A stretch of DNA of 14,612 nucleotides from JAWVZU01 sp033722075 (GTDB taxonomy: Bacteria > Pseudomonadota > Gammaproteobacteria > Xanthomonadales > SZUA-38): positions 1 through 14,612 of the forward strand of contig JAWVZU010000071.1 of the NCBI GenBank assembly GCA_033722075.1. Direction: 5' to 3'. The position numbers were made by a program, and so were the translations under genes. Below are positions 1 to 8,242 of the stretch, piece after piece. Under the pieces are notes generated by a model that worked only from the letters and a program-made list of their open reading frames with translations, did not search any database and had not been told where the DNA came from. The first letter of the stretch is position 1; the number at the start of each line of letters is the position of its first letter.

Positions 1-940
1 CGAGGTCCATCTGCTTTGCCGTGTGCCGGAGCCGCGCCACCCACCATCGGAAGTCGCCCTTGGCATGGTAGTCCCAGTCGTACAGCGGATTACCCCACAG
101 CTGACCGTCTTCACTGAAATAGTCTGGTGGCACGCCCGCTACCGCGTCGGGATGCCCATCCTTGTCGATCCTGAGGATTTCCGGGTGGGCCCAGGCGTCG
201 GCACTGTCGAAGGAAATGTAAATCGGCATGTCGCCGAACAACAGGACGCCTTTTTCATGCGCATGCCGGCGCAGGCGCTGCCATTGATGATGAAACAGGA
301 ACTGGATGATCTTCAGTTCGGCGATCTGATCGGCTTCCGAGTCTTCGATCTTGCGCATGGCCGCAGGCTCGCGCCGGACGAACGGCCGATTCCACTCCGT
401 CCATGGACGCTGGCCGTGGCGACTCTTGAGAATCCGGTACAGCGCGTAGTCGTGCAGCCAGACCGGCCCCTGGGTCGCAACGAACCGGTCGCAGGCGCGT
501 TTCAGCTGATCGTCGGCAAGATCCTCGAAACGGTTCGCGGCCCGGCTCAGGATTTCGTTCTTTAGGGGGATCAGTTCGCCGTAGTCGACCGTATCGACGG
601 GCAGCTTCCGCAGCGGGGCTGCTTCCTCCTCCTTGACCAGGCCGAGTTGGATCAGCTCGCCGACGTCGATCAGCATTTCGTTCCCGGCAAAGGTCGAAAG
701 CGGCTGATAGGGCGAATCACCGTAGGCCGTCGGTCCGGTAGGCAGCACCTGCCAGATCCGAATGCCCATGGCGGCGAGCGTATCGACGAACCGGCGGGCC
801 TGGATGCCGATTTCCCCGATGCCGAAATCGCCGGGCAGAGAAGTGATGTGCATGCAGACGCCCGCACAGCGGTCGGCCGGCAACGGGGAGCGCTGGCCTT
901 GCGGAGAAGTACGGGAGATTTCACCTGCTGCGCTGCTCAC
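1..940 (-). CDS. malQ: 4-alpha-glucanotransferase (amylomaltase), N-terminal ~313 residues, cut by window edge
   Basis: MalQ transfers alpha-1,4-glucan segments between maltodextrins in the cytoplasm, releasing glucose and building longer chains (GH77 family). The minus-strand translation shows family hallmarks: a HITSLPGDFGIGEIG stretch (residues ~31-45), WQVLPTGPTAYGDSPYQ (63-79), an FAGN motif (84-87), a GDMPIYI segment, then DYFSEDGQLWGNPLYDW and RWWVARLRH just before the edge. The catalytic aspartate, expected just beyond in a DHFRGF-type motif, lies outside the window, so intactness cannot be judged. The family is usually about 500 residues, so roughly 60% is present. Start choice: GTG at 940-938, directly preceded by an in-frame TGA and carrying a GGGAG ribosome site 8-9 bases upstream. 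The only in-frame ATG nearby (residue 30) falls inside the conserved N-terminal motif. It is divergent from the amylase lipoprotein and shares its operator region. Confidence 0.93.
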   Translation of the reverse strand, partial: MSSAAGEISRTSPQGQRSPLPADRCAGVCMHITSLPGDFGIGEIGIQARRFVDTLAAMGIRIWQVLPTGPTAYGDSPYQPLSTFAGNEMLIDVGELIQLGLVKEEEAAPLRKLPVDTVDYGELIPLKNEILSRAANRFEDLADDQLKRACDRFVATQGPVWLHDYALYRILKSRHGQRPWTEWNRPFVRREPAAMRKIEDSEADQIAELKIIQFLFHHQWQRLRRHAHEKGVLLFGDMPIYISFDSADAWAHPEILRIDKDGHPDAVAGVPPDYFSEDGQLWGNPLYDWDYHAKGDFRWWVARLRHTAKQMDL

Positions 941-1251
941 TCAAATCGCTCCCAGTCCTGCAATCGGGTCCGCCGAGGCGCCTGATCAGCCGACTGATCG
1001 ACCCATTGCTCGGCAGGTGGGAATCGGGCCATCGGCCCCGGATCGACGCGCCTGCCGGAGTCTGCTGACCCGCGACAAACGGCAACCGTGCGGCCCCCGG
1101 CTTCCCCGAACTCTGCGGAAAATTAGCTATTCACCGTCTGGCGGGCAATAGTCTGAATACGTATAAATTACTGAATACGTATGCATCCCATTGTCGATCG
1201 CGGGTGCTGCGCAATAGCCTGCCGATGTGGCGTCGAAGCCGGAGGCAGTGC
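941..1251. promoter_or_regulatory. Divergent control region between malQ and amylase lipoprotein
   Basis: This 311-bp stretch has no credible gene. It separates two genes read away from each other and must hold both promoters. Two operator-like palindromes sit at 1154-1185, about 70 bases before the rightward start codon and more than 200 bases from the malQ start. A TATAAA at 1162-1167 inside the first operator could be a rightward -10 box, but I see no good -35 partner. If it is used, a bound repressor would cover it. No confident malQ promoter can be named. A short hairpin (GGGCC-ATC-GGCCC, 1026-1038) falls in the presumed malQ leader and has no T-tract. Confidence 0.6.
1154..1185. promoter_or_regulatory. 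Tandem LacI-type operators upstream of amylase lipoprotein and malQ
   Basis: Two copies of CTGAATACGTAT begin at 1153 and 1171, an 18-bp repeat. Each contains the perfect palindrome ATACGTAT (1157-1164 and 1175-1182) with the central CG typical of LacI-family operators. The 14-mer TGAATACGTATGCA (1172-1185) is the exact reverse complement of the site at 3748-3761 upstream of the TonB-dependent receptor, which points to one shared regulator, most simply the LacI-family protein encoded at 2690-3715. The first copy (TGAATACGTATAAA) has a degenerate right half and is probably the weaker site. Binding itself is inferred. Confidence 0.75.
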
Positions 1252-2655
1252 ATGCGTGGAAGAACAAGAGGGTGGGTGCTGGTTTCGCTGGCTGTGCTGT
1301 CGGGGTGCGCGCACCATCCCCCGACGAGTTCCGCCCCCGAGGCGGCTGAACCCTACGAGGCAAAACCCTACGTGAGACTGACCAACCCGGAATGGACGCG
1401 CCGAGCGGCCCTTTATCAGATCAATACTCGCCAATTCACCCCGGAGGGCACTTTTCGGGCCGCGATCCGCGAGCTGCCGCGGCTGCGGGAGCTCGGCGTG
1501 GAGATCCTCTGGCTGATGCCGATCCATCCCATCGGCGAGAAGAACCGCAAGGGTTCGCTCGGCAGCCCGTACGCGGTACGCGACTATTTCGGCGTGAATC
1601 CGGAGTTCGGAACGCTGGACGATCTCAAGGCCTTCGTGGCGGCGGCACATGACCAGGGCATGTATGTGATCCTCGACTGGGTCGCCAACCACACCGCCTG
1701 GGACAATCCGCTGGTCGATCAACACCCGGAGTGGTACGCGCGGGACTGGAAGGGTCAATTTCGGCCGACGCCCTGGTGGGACTGGTCGGATATCATCGAT
1801 CTCGACTACGCCAACGCCGATCTCAGGCGGTACATGGCGGACGCGCTGAAGTACTGGGTGCGCGAGGCGGATATCGATGGTTATCGCTGCGACGTGGCCG
1901 GATACGTGCCGCTGGATTTCTGGAATCAGGTCCGGGCCGAGCTCGACGCCATCAAGCCTGTGTTCATGCTTGCCGAGTGGGAGTCGCGCGACCTCCACGC
2001 GGAGGCCTTCGATATGACCTACGCGTGGGAGTGGTATGAGGCCATGCACCGGATCGCCTCGGGCGACGCCGGGGTGGACGCCTTGTTCCGCTATTACTCC
2101 AAGCAGCAGAGTGCTTTTCCGGAGGGCGCGATGCGTATGCTGTTCGTGAGCAATCACGACAAGAATGCCTGGGAGGCCACCCAGTTCGAGGCTTTCGGCG
2201 ATGCGCTACCTGCGGCAATTGCCTTGTCGGTCGTTTCCGAGGGCACGCCGCTCATCTACAACGGCCAGGAAGCCGGCAATCCGCGTCGGCTGGCATTTTT
2301 CGAGAAGGACCCGATCGAATGGCGCAGTCACCCGGTCGGAGATCTCTACCGGGACCTGCTGCGGCTCAAGCGCAACACCAGCGCTCTGTGGAATGGTCGC
2401 TGGGGGGCGCCGATGATCCAGGTCGTCAATTCCGCCCCGCAGTCGGTCTTCAGCTTCGTTCGCCGCGACGGCAACAGCCAGGTGCTGGCCGTGTTCAATT
2501 TCTCCGACGAGGCGCGCGAGGTGATCCTGGAGGACGCCGACCTGGTCGAAGGCCGTTATAGCGAGTTTCCGGATGAGGTGCCCGTTTCCATCGAACCGAG
2601 TGTGGCCTTCCAGCTGGACCCATGGGCTTACCGGATCCTCGTACAAGACAGGTAA
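1252..2655 (+). CDS. GH13 alpha-amylase family lipoprotein
   Basis: Predicted lipid-anchored glycoside hydrolase of 467 residues acting on alpha-1,4-glucans outside the inner membrane. A positively charged N-terminus and hydrophobic stretch end in the lipobox LSGC (acylated Cys19). Residue +2 is Ala, so no Asp retention signal is present and Lol sorting to the outer membrane is likely. The GH13 regions are all present: DWVANH (142-147), GYRCDVAGY with nucleophile Asp214, LAEWE with acid/base Glu242, and FVSNHD with Asp303. A small C-terminal beta domain follows the barrel. Start choice: ATG 1252 has a GGAGG ribosome site 6 bases upstream and puts the lipobox at the right distance. An in-frame GTG at 1204 lacks both advantages. 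The gene lies directly behind the operator pair, with a LacI-family gene 34 bases downstream. The exact specificity (amylase, maltogenic, cyclodextrinase) cannot be decided. Confidence 0.9.
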   Translation: MRGRTRGWVLVSLAVLSGCAHHPPTSSAPEAAEPYEAKPYVRLTNPEWTRRAALYQINTRQFTPEGTFRAAIRELPRLRELGVEILWLMPIHPIGEKNRKGSLGSPYAVRDYFGVNPEFGTLDDLKAFVAAAHDQGMYVILDWVANHTAWDNPLVDQHPEWYARDWKGQFRPTPWWDWSDIIDLDYANADLRRYMADALKYWVREADIDGYRCDVAGYVPLDFWNQVRAELDAIKPVFMLAEWESRDLHAEAFDMTYAWEWYEAMHRIASGDAGVDALFRYYSKQQSAFPEGAMRMLFVSNHDKNAWEATQFEAFGDALPAAIALSVVSEGTPLIYNGQEAGNPRRLAFFEKDPIEWRSHPVGDLYRDLLRLKRNTSALWNGRWGAPMIQVVNSAPQSVFSFVRRDGNSQVLAVFNFSDEAREVILEDADLVEGRYSEFPDEVPVSIEPSVAFQLDPWAYRILVQDR

Positions 2656-2676
2656 TCGCTCGCGGCCGATATTCCT

Positions 2677-2682
2677 TATAAT
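2677..2682 (+). promoter_or_regulatory. Candidate -10 box for the LacI-family gene (possible leaderless transcript)
   Basis: A perfect TATAAT lies in the 34-base gap between the amylase stop and the GTG start at 2690. Seven bases separate the hexamer from the GTG, so transcription would start at or within a base of the start codon and give a leaderless mRNA. No convincing -35 element lies 16-18 bases upstream, which lowers confidence. The alternative is read-through from the amylase gene using AGG at 2684-2686, unusually close to the start, as ribosome site. Confidence 0.4.
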
Positions 2683-2689
2683 AAGGCCC

Positions 2690-3715
2690 GTGGGTGGTAA
2701 GAAGCCGACTTCCGTGGATATCGCGTACCTGGCCGGGGTCTCCCAGGCCACGGTGTCCCGTGCGCTCCGCGGGAGCGAACTGGTCAGCAAGGCCACCCGC
2801 GAGCGGATTCTCGAGGTGGCTCGGCAGCTCAACTATCGAACCGATCGAAATGCCGCCAACCTGCGCTCGCAGCAGACTCAGACCCTGGCTCTGCTGATCT
2901 ACGAGGACCCAACCTCGGATCACTCGCACATCAACCCGTTCTTCCTGTCCATGCTCGGAACCATCACCCGCGAAGCCTCGCGCCAGGGGTACGATCTGCT
3001 GGTCTCGTTCCAGCAGCTCAGCGAGGACTGGCACACGGAATACGAACTGTCGAACCGGGCCGACGGCATCATCCTCCTCGGTTACGGCAACTTCCTCCAG
3101 TATGAGGAGAAGCTGAGAGCGCTGGTCGAGGCGGATGCGCATTTCGTCATCTGGGGACCGTTCAGCGACGATCAGCCCGATCATTTCCTGAGTTGCGACA
3201 ATCGGGAGGGCGGTCGGCTGGCGGCGCAGCACCTTTGCGAACTGGGTCGCCGGCGCATCGTCTTTGTGGGTTCGCGCTCGGAGGGATTCCCCGAGTTCCG
3301 TCTCCGCTTCGAGGGGTTCCGCAGTGTGCTGGAGGAGCAGGGGATCGAGTTCGACGAGAAGCTCCAGGTCGACTGCGACAACCAGGAGACTTCGGGACGG
3401 CGCGCCATCGAGTTGCTGCTGTTCCGAGGCGACGAGTTCGACGCCGTCTTCTGCGCCAGTGACCTGATCGCCATCGGGGTCATCCAGGCGCTGCGGGCCC
3501 GGGGCGTCGACGTTCCCGGCGATGTCTCGGTGGTGGGTTTCGACGACATTCCGGCTGCGGCTTATTTCAATCCGCCGCTGACGACCATTCGCCAGAACAC
3601 CCGCCTGGCCGGGCGCATGCTGGTGGGCCGATTGCTGGCCCAGATCGCAGGCCGTCCGACCGATCGGGAGCTGGTTCCGGTCGAGAAGATCGTCCGCGAG
3701 TCCTGTTCCGGCTAG
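2690..3715 (+). CDS. LacI-family transcriptional regulator, probable local repressor of the alpha-glucan locus
   Basis: A 341-residue protein of normal LacI-family length. The N-terminal helix-turn-helix runs SVDIAYLAGVSQATVSRALRG (about residues 8-28), followed by a hinge region ending NAANLRS (about 53-59), then a periplasmic-binding-protein-like sensor and dimerisation domain. Sensor hallmarks are ADGIILLG, the CDNREGGRLAAQHL segment, RRIVFVG, DAVFCASDLIAIGVIQAL and VSVVGFDDIPAAAYFNPPLTTI. GTG 2690 is chosen because it places the HTH at the extreme N-terminus as in the family; the open frame extends back to 2573 only by overlapping the amylase gene. The gene sits between two sets of matching operators, so local repression relieved by a maltodextrin or sugar is the likely role. 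The inducer is not evident from sequence. A MalR-type name fits the context but is unproven. Confidence 0.92.
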   Translation: MGGKKPTSVDIAYLAGVSQATVSRALRGSELVSKATRERILEVARQLNYRTDRNAANLRSQQTQTLALLIYEDPTSDHSHINPFFLSMLGTITREASRQGYDLLVSFQQLSEDWHTEYELSNRADGIILLGYGNFLQYEEKLRALVEADAHFVIWGPFSDDQPDHFLSCDNREGGRLAAQHLCELGRRRIVFVGSRSEGFPEFRLRFEGFRSVLEEQGIEFDEKLQVDCDNQETSGRRAIELLLFRGDEFDAVFCASDLIAIGVIQALRARGVDVPGDVSVVGFDDIPAAAYFNPPLTTIRQNTRLAGRMLVGRLLAQIAGRPTDRELVPVEKIVRESCSG

Positions 3716-3745
3716 CCTGCCGAGGCTCAGCCTGGCTCGGGGGCC

Positions 3746-3782
3746 ATTGCATACGTATTCACCAAATGAATACCTATGCAAT
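3746..3782. promoter_or_regulatory. Paired LacI-type operators as an inverted repeat before the TonB-dependent receptor
   Basis: Arms of 16 bases (3746-3761 and 3767-3782) are reverse complements with one mismatch (C at 3774), separated by CCAAA. Each arm contains one operator: TGCATACGTATTCA (3748-3761) and TGAATACCTATGCA (3767-3780). The first is identical, in reverse, to the site at 1172-1185. Centre-to-centre spacing is 19 bp. The pair lies about 80 bases before the receptor start, where a repressor could block its promoter. I could not assign convincing -35/-10 elements; TATAGA at about 3828 is a weak -10 candidate. Confidence 0.78.
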
Positions 3783-3860
3783 CTGTTGCCGGGGTACTCC
3801 CCACCTGCCTAAGATTTGCCCACCCAACTATAGACCTACGTGCCGGAGGGGATTTTTGTA

Positions 3861-6665
3861 ATGGCTAATCGTCAACGTAAGGCAGCGCGCGCAAGCGGGC
3901 AGAACACCAACCTGGAGTCGACGCTGCTGCGTCGTTCAGCGTTGTCGGTCGCAGTAGCGGCCGCTCTAGCATTCGGTTCCGCCTATGCGCAGGAAACCGA
4001 AAACGAAGAAGAGAATCAGGACCAGCAGGAACAGCAGGTCGACGAGACCATCGGCAGAGAGGATCGCGCCGAACTGGAACGGATCGAAGTCACCGGCTTC
4101 GGTTTCAGCCAGAGTCTCGCCAGTTCGCGGGACCTGAAACTCTCGAGCGACAAGATCGTCGAGGCGGTGGTAGCCGAGGACATCGGCAAACTGCCGGACA
4201 TCAGCATCACCGAGTCGCTGGCCCGCCTGCCCGGACTGACCGCCCAGCGCCTGAATGGTCGCGGCCAGGTGATCAGCATTCGGGGACTGTCCCCGGATTT
4301 TTCGACCGCGCTCCTGAATGGGCGTCAGCAGGTCAGCTCCGGCGACAACCGGGGCGTGGAATTCGACCAGTATCCCTCCGAGCTGATCAATGCCGCGGTG
4401 GTCTACAAGACGCCGGATGCCTCCCTGATTGGCCAGGGCCTGTCCGGAACAGTTGATCTGCGGACGGTACGCCCCCTCGAGTACGGCAATCGCGCGATGG
4501 CCGGCATGCTCCAGTACGAGCAGAACGACCTGGAAGCACTGAACTCCGATGCGGACGATTCCGGCGGGCGCCTGTCGTTCTCCTATGTGGACCAGTTCAA
4601 CGACAACACGCTGGGCGTGGCTTTCGGGATTTCCTATCTGGACAACCCGAGCCAGGGCGAGCGTTACAATGCCTGGGGCTATCCCTCCGTTGACGGTGCG
4701 CTGGTCCTGGGTGGCGCCAAGCCCTATGTGCGGACCAGCGAACTCGAGCGGACCGGGGTCATCGGTACCCTCGAGTACGTCCCCAGCGACACCTTTTCGA
4801 CCTCGGTCGACCTGTATTATTCCGAATTCAAGGAAGACCAGCTCCTGCGCGGCATCGAGCTGCCGCTGTTCTGGTCGGCAGCGCAGCTGCAGCCGGGCTT
4901 CGACGTCCAGGACGGTCTCGTCGTGGAGGGCCAGTTCAACGATGTCAAGGGCGTCATCCGGAATGACCTGAATACCCGGGATTCCGAGCTGTTCGCGCTC
5001 GGCTGGAACGTCGACTGGCAGATCGACGATCTCTGGTCGGCCACCTTCGATATCGGCTATTCGCAGATCGACCGCGAAGACATCATCCTCGAGACCTACT
5101 CCGGAACCGGTCCCGCCGGCGCGGGGCCGTTCGACAATCTCGGCTTCAATGTCTCTCCGGGCGCAGGCACCCGCTTTTTCCCGTCGATCAACTACGCCGA
5201 TCCCAATCAGATCGTCCTCACCAGCCCCCAGGGTTGGGGCGGTGACATCGTTCCCGGCGGACAGGTGGGCTATTTCAATGCGCCCTCGATCGATGACGAG
5301 CTGACCCAGATCAAGTTCTTTGCCGATCGCCCGTTGGACGGCGCGATCAACAACATGGAATTCGGGATCAACCTGGACAATCGTGAAAAGTCGCTGGTTG
5401 CCGACGAGTTCTTCCTGGCGCTGGCCAGCGGTGGAAACACCCAGCAACTGCCGCCGACGTCGGTCACTTCGCTGGACTTCCTCGGTATCCCCGGGATGCT
5501 CGGCTACGACCCGCTTGCGGCAGTCAACAGCGGTACGTACGACCTGCGCCGCAACCCGAACGCCGACGTGATCATAAAGAGCTGGAACGTCGAGGAGGAC
5601 GTCAACACGCTTTACGCGAAGTTCGATGTCGATACGGTCTGGGGCAGTGTGCCGGTCTTCGGTAACTTCGGTGTCCAGTTCGTCTTCACCGACCAGTTCT
5701 CGAATGCGTTCGCGGCAACGGGCACAGGCGACAACGTGACGGCCATCCCGATCTCGGGCGGTTCCGACTACACGGATGTCCTGCCGAGCCTGAACCTGAA
5801 CTTCGACCTGGGCAATGACAACTACATCCGCTTCGGTCTCGCCCGGACCATGGCCCGGCCGCGGATGGACGACATGCGCGCCAGCCAGCAATACGGGTTC
5901 GACACCGGCCGGCTGGATTCCACGGACATCAACAATTCTCCCTGGAGCGCCAACGGCGGCAATCCGGAACTGGAGCCGTGGATTGCCAACCAGGTCGATC
6001 TGTCCTACGAGAAGTACTTCGCCGACGAGATCGGTTATTTCGCCGGGGCGGTGTTCTACAAGGACCTGGAGACCTACATCTACAACGAGACCACGGTCCA
6101 GGATTTCTCCGACTTCCCAACCGGCGGGCTGACCCCGGCCTTGAACCAGGGCCTGGTTTCCACGCCGCAGAATGGGGAAGGTGGCGAGATCTACGGAATC
6201 GAACTGGCCCTGTCGTTCTCGGCTGCAGCTCTGACCCCGGCCCTGGAAGGCTTCGGTGCCACGTTCAATGCATCGTTCACCGAGAGCAAGATTCAGCCTG
6301 ATCCGAACAGCCCGGATACCCCGCTTCCCGGCCTGTCCGAGGATGTGGCAAACGTGACCCTGTTCTACGAGCGCGGCGGTTTTGGCGCACGGGTCAGCAA
6401 TCGCTACCGGTCGGAGTTCCTGGGTGAAGTCGCCGGGTTCGGCAATGGCCGCACCCTGCGGATGGTCGAGGACGAGAATGTGGTTGATGCGCAGATCAGC
6501 TACACCTTCGATACGGGAACCTTCGAGGGCATGACCGTGCTGCTTCAGGCGCTCAACCTGACCGACGAAGAGTTCACGACCGTCAATGGTGGAGACTCGC
6601 GCCAGGTGATCGACTATCAGCGCTACGGTCGGTCCTACCTGCTGGGCTTCACCTACAAGTTCTAG
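3861..6665 (+). CDS. TonB-dependent outer-membrane receptor (Xanthomonas/Caulobacter carbohydrate type)
   Basis: A 934-residue outer-membrane transporter predicted to import oligosaccharides using TonB energy. An extended signal peptide ends near AYA (residue 43). An acidic, Gln/Glu-rich linker (45-71) leads to a TonB-box-like ERIEVTGF (73-80). The plug domain carries VAEDIGKLPDISITESLARLPG, VISIRGLSPDFSTALLNGR and a GTVDLRTVRPL end, the pattern of the TonB-Xanth-Caul subfamily. The remainder reads as a beta-barrel and ends in an aromatic YKF terminus, as expected for Bam-inserted proteins. Start choice: ATG 3861 has GGAGGGG 9 bases upstream; the in-frame GTG at 3840 lies before that ribosome site. 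The operators at 3746-3782 imply control by the neighbouring LacI-family protein. Substrate assignment to alpha-glucan oligosaccharides (a MalA-like role) rests on the flanking amylases and MalQ. Confidence 0.93.
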   Translation: MANRQRKAARASGQNTNLESTLLRRSALSVAVAAALAFGSAYAQETENEEENQDQQEQQVDETIGREDRAELERIEVTGFGFSQSLASSRDLKLSSDKIVEAVVAEDIGKLPDISITESLARLPGLTAQRLNGRGQVISIRGLSPDFSTALLNGRQQVSSGDNRGVEFDQYPSELINAAVVYKTPDASLIGQGLSGTVDLRTVRPLEYGNRAMAGMLQYEQNDLEALNSDADDSGGRLSFSYVDQFNDNTLGVAFGISYLDNPSQGERYNAWGYPSVDGALVLGGAKPYVRTSELERTGVIGTLEYVPSDTFSTSVDLYYSEFKEDQLLRGIELPLFWSAAQLQPGFDVQDGLVVEGQFNDVKGVIRNDLNTRDSELFALGWNVDWQIDDLWSATFDIGYSQIDREDIILETYSGTGPAGAGPFDNLGFNVSPGAGTRFFPSINYADPNQIVLTSPQGWGGDIVPGGQVGYFNAPSIDDELTQIKFFADRPLDGAINNMEFGINLDNREKSLVADEFFLALASGGNTQQLPPTSVTSLDFLGIPGMLGYDPLAAVNSGTYDLRRNPNADVIIKSWNVEEDVNTLYAKFDVDTVWGSVPVFGNFGVQFVFTDQFSNAFAATGTGDNVTAIPISGGSDYTDVLPSLNLNFDLGNDNYIRFGLARTMARPRMDDMRASQQYGFDTGRLDSTDINNSPWSANGGNPELEPWIANQVDLSYEKYFADEIGYFAGAVFYKDLETYIYNETTVQDFSDFPTGGLTPALNQGLVSTPQNGEGGEIYGIELALSFSAAALTPALEGFGATFNASFTESKIQPDPNSPDTPLPGLSEDVANVTLFYERGGFGARVSNRYRSEFLGEVAGFGNGRTLRMVEDENVVDAQISYTFDTGTFEGMTVLLQALNLTDEEFTTVNGGDSRQVIDYQRYGRSYLLGFTYKF

Positions 6666-6703
6666 GACCTCTGAAGGGCTGACGATTCTCCCTCCCGTGG
6701 AAT

Positions 6704-6743
6704 ACCCTTGTCGATCGCGAGATCGGCAAGGGTCTTTCCTTTT
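6704..6743 (+). terminator. Terminator-like hairpin between receptor and halogenase that contains the halogenase ribosome site
   Basis: CCCTTGTCGATC (6705-6716) pairs with GATCGGCAAGGG (6721-6732): 12 base pairs including one T-G wobble, extendable by A6704-T6733. The loop is GCGA, a GNRA tetraloop. TCTTTCCTTTT (6733-6743) follows, and the next base is the A of the halogenase ATG. The structure fits an intrinsic terminator that limits transcription past the receptor. The only plausible Shine-Dalgarno for the halogenase, AAGGG at 6728-6732, lies in the 3' arm, so folding would also hide the ribosome site. Regulation is inferred from structure alone. Confidence 0.72.
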
Positions 6744-8242
6744 ATGAGCAAGCGGATAGAAAACGTTGTAATTGTCGGCGGCGGCACCGCCGGTTGGATG
6801 GCGGCGGCGGTACTGGCCCGCACCCTCGGGCCGCTGATCAAGATCCGGCTGGTCGAGTCGGACGCCATCGGCACCGTAGGCGTCGGCGAAGCCACCATTC
6901 CCCAGATCAAGCTCCTGCTGCATGTACTTGGCCTCGATGAGAACCAGTTCCTGCGCGAGGTGAACGGCACCATCAAGCTGGGCATTCAGTTCAACGACTG
7001 GGGCCGGATCGGCGACTCCTACATGCACGCTTTCGGCGGGATCGGCCAGAGCCTGGGCATGCTCGGCTTCTACCACTACTGGCTGCGGGCCCATCTCGCC
7101 GGCAGCGACGAGAACCTGTGGTCCTACAGCCTGAACCTCCAGACCGCGCTAGAGAACAAGTTCTCCCGCCTCGAACGGGTTGGCGAGACCCGCCTGACGG
7201 GTCTGTTCTACGCCTACCATTTCGATGCCTCGCTGGTGGCGGGCTCATTGCGTCGCTACAGCGAACCGCTCGGGGTGAAGCGGTTCGAGGGTCGCATCGT
7301 CGATGTCCATCTTCGTGGGGAAGACGGTTTCATCGATTCCGTGCAGCTCGAGAGCGGCGAGCGCGTCGAAGGCGACCTGTTCATCGACTGCTCCGGCTTT
7401 CGCGGCCTGCTGATCGAGGAGGCGCTGGAAACGGGCTACGAGGACTGGGCTCACTGGCTGCCTTGCGATCGGGCAGTTGCGGTCCCCTGCGAGCCGGTCG
7501 AACCGCTGAAGCCCTATACTCAGGCCAATGCCCGCCCCGCCGGCTGGCAATGGCGGATTCCCCTGCAGCACAGAATCGGCAACGGTCATGTTTTCTGCAG
7601 CCGCTTCATGAGCGAGGACGAAGCCACCGGGATCCTCATGGACAGCCTAGACGCCCCGGCCCTGGCCGAACCTCGGGTGCTGCGCTTCACCACCGGCCGC
7701 CGGCGCAAGTTCTGGAACCGGAACTGCGTGGCCCTTGGGCTGGCCAGCGGGTTCATGGAGCCGCTGGAGTCGACCAGCATCCATCTCGTTCAGTCGGGGC
7801 TCAGCCGGCTCATCGACTTCTTCCCCAGGGACGGCATCGCGGCCGTGGATGTCGACGAGTACAACCGGTTGTGCGCGAGAGAGTTCGAACAGATCCGGGA
7901 TTTTCTGATTCTCCACTATCACGCCAATCAGCGCGACGACAGCCCGTTCTGGATCGAACGGCGGGAGATGGAAGTCCCGCGAACCCTGGCCCGGAAAATG
8001 GCGCTGTTTCGGGCCAATGGGCGTATCCACCGCGAGGCCGAGGAGTTGTTCACGGAAGAAGCCTGGCTGCAGGTCATGATCGGTCAGAACCTGATCCCCG
8101 AGGGCTATCATCCGTTGGCCGATCGCATCTCGGAACAGCAGCTCGGGGAGTTCCTCGGCGGCATCGGGACGATCATCCGCCGACAGGTCGCGGCACTCCC
8201 TTCCCACGCGGAATTCATTGCGCAGAACTGTCCGGCTTCACG

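Noticed and set aside
23..565. Plus-strand open frame at the left edge
   Set aside because: It is antisense to malQ, whose minus-strand translation matches the family motif by motif.
1026..1038. GGGCC-ATC-GGCCC hairpin in the presumed malQ leader
   Set aside because: Five base pairs, no T-tract, no overlap with a start or ribosome site; likely chance in GC-rich DNA.
3720..3740. CCGAG/CTCGG hairpin after the LacI-family stop, considered as terminator
   Set aside because: Five base pairs with an 11-base loop and no T-tract; it competes with a smaller AGGC/GCCT stem, so it is too weak to annotate.
2495..3781. Minus-strand open frame opposite the LacI-family gene
   Set aside because: Shadow of a gene with a convincing HTH and sensor domain; it would also span the operator region.
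3840..3860. GTG at 3840 as receptor start
   Set aside because: It lies before the GGAGGGG ribosome site that serves ATG 3861, and adds a short segment ahead of the normal signal peptide.
3966..7094. Very long open frame on the minus strand (1042 codons) opposite the receptor and halogenase
   Set aside because: It runs antisense across the receptor and into the halogenase, both with clear family motifs, has no recognisable domain, and is the usual by-product of GC-rich codon use on the coding strand.
7118..8242. Extension of the secreted amylase frame upstream to 7118
   Set aside because: The extension lies inside the halogenase in another frame, is compositionally arginine-rich nonsense, and would bury the signal peptide that begins at 8243.
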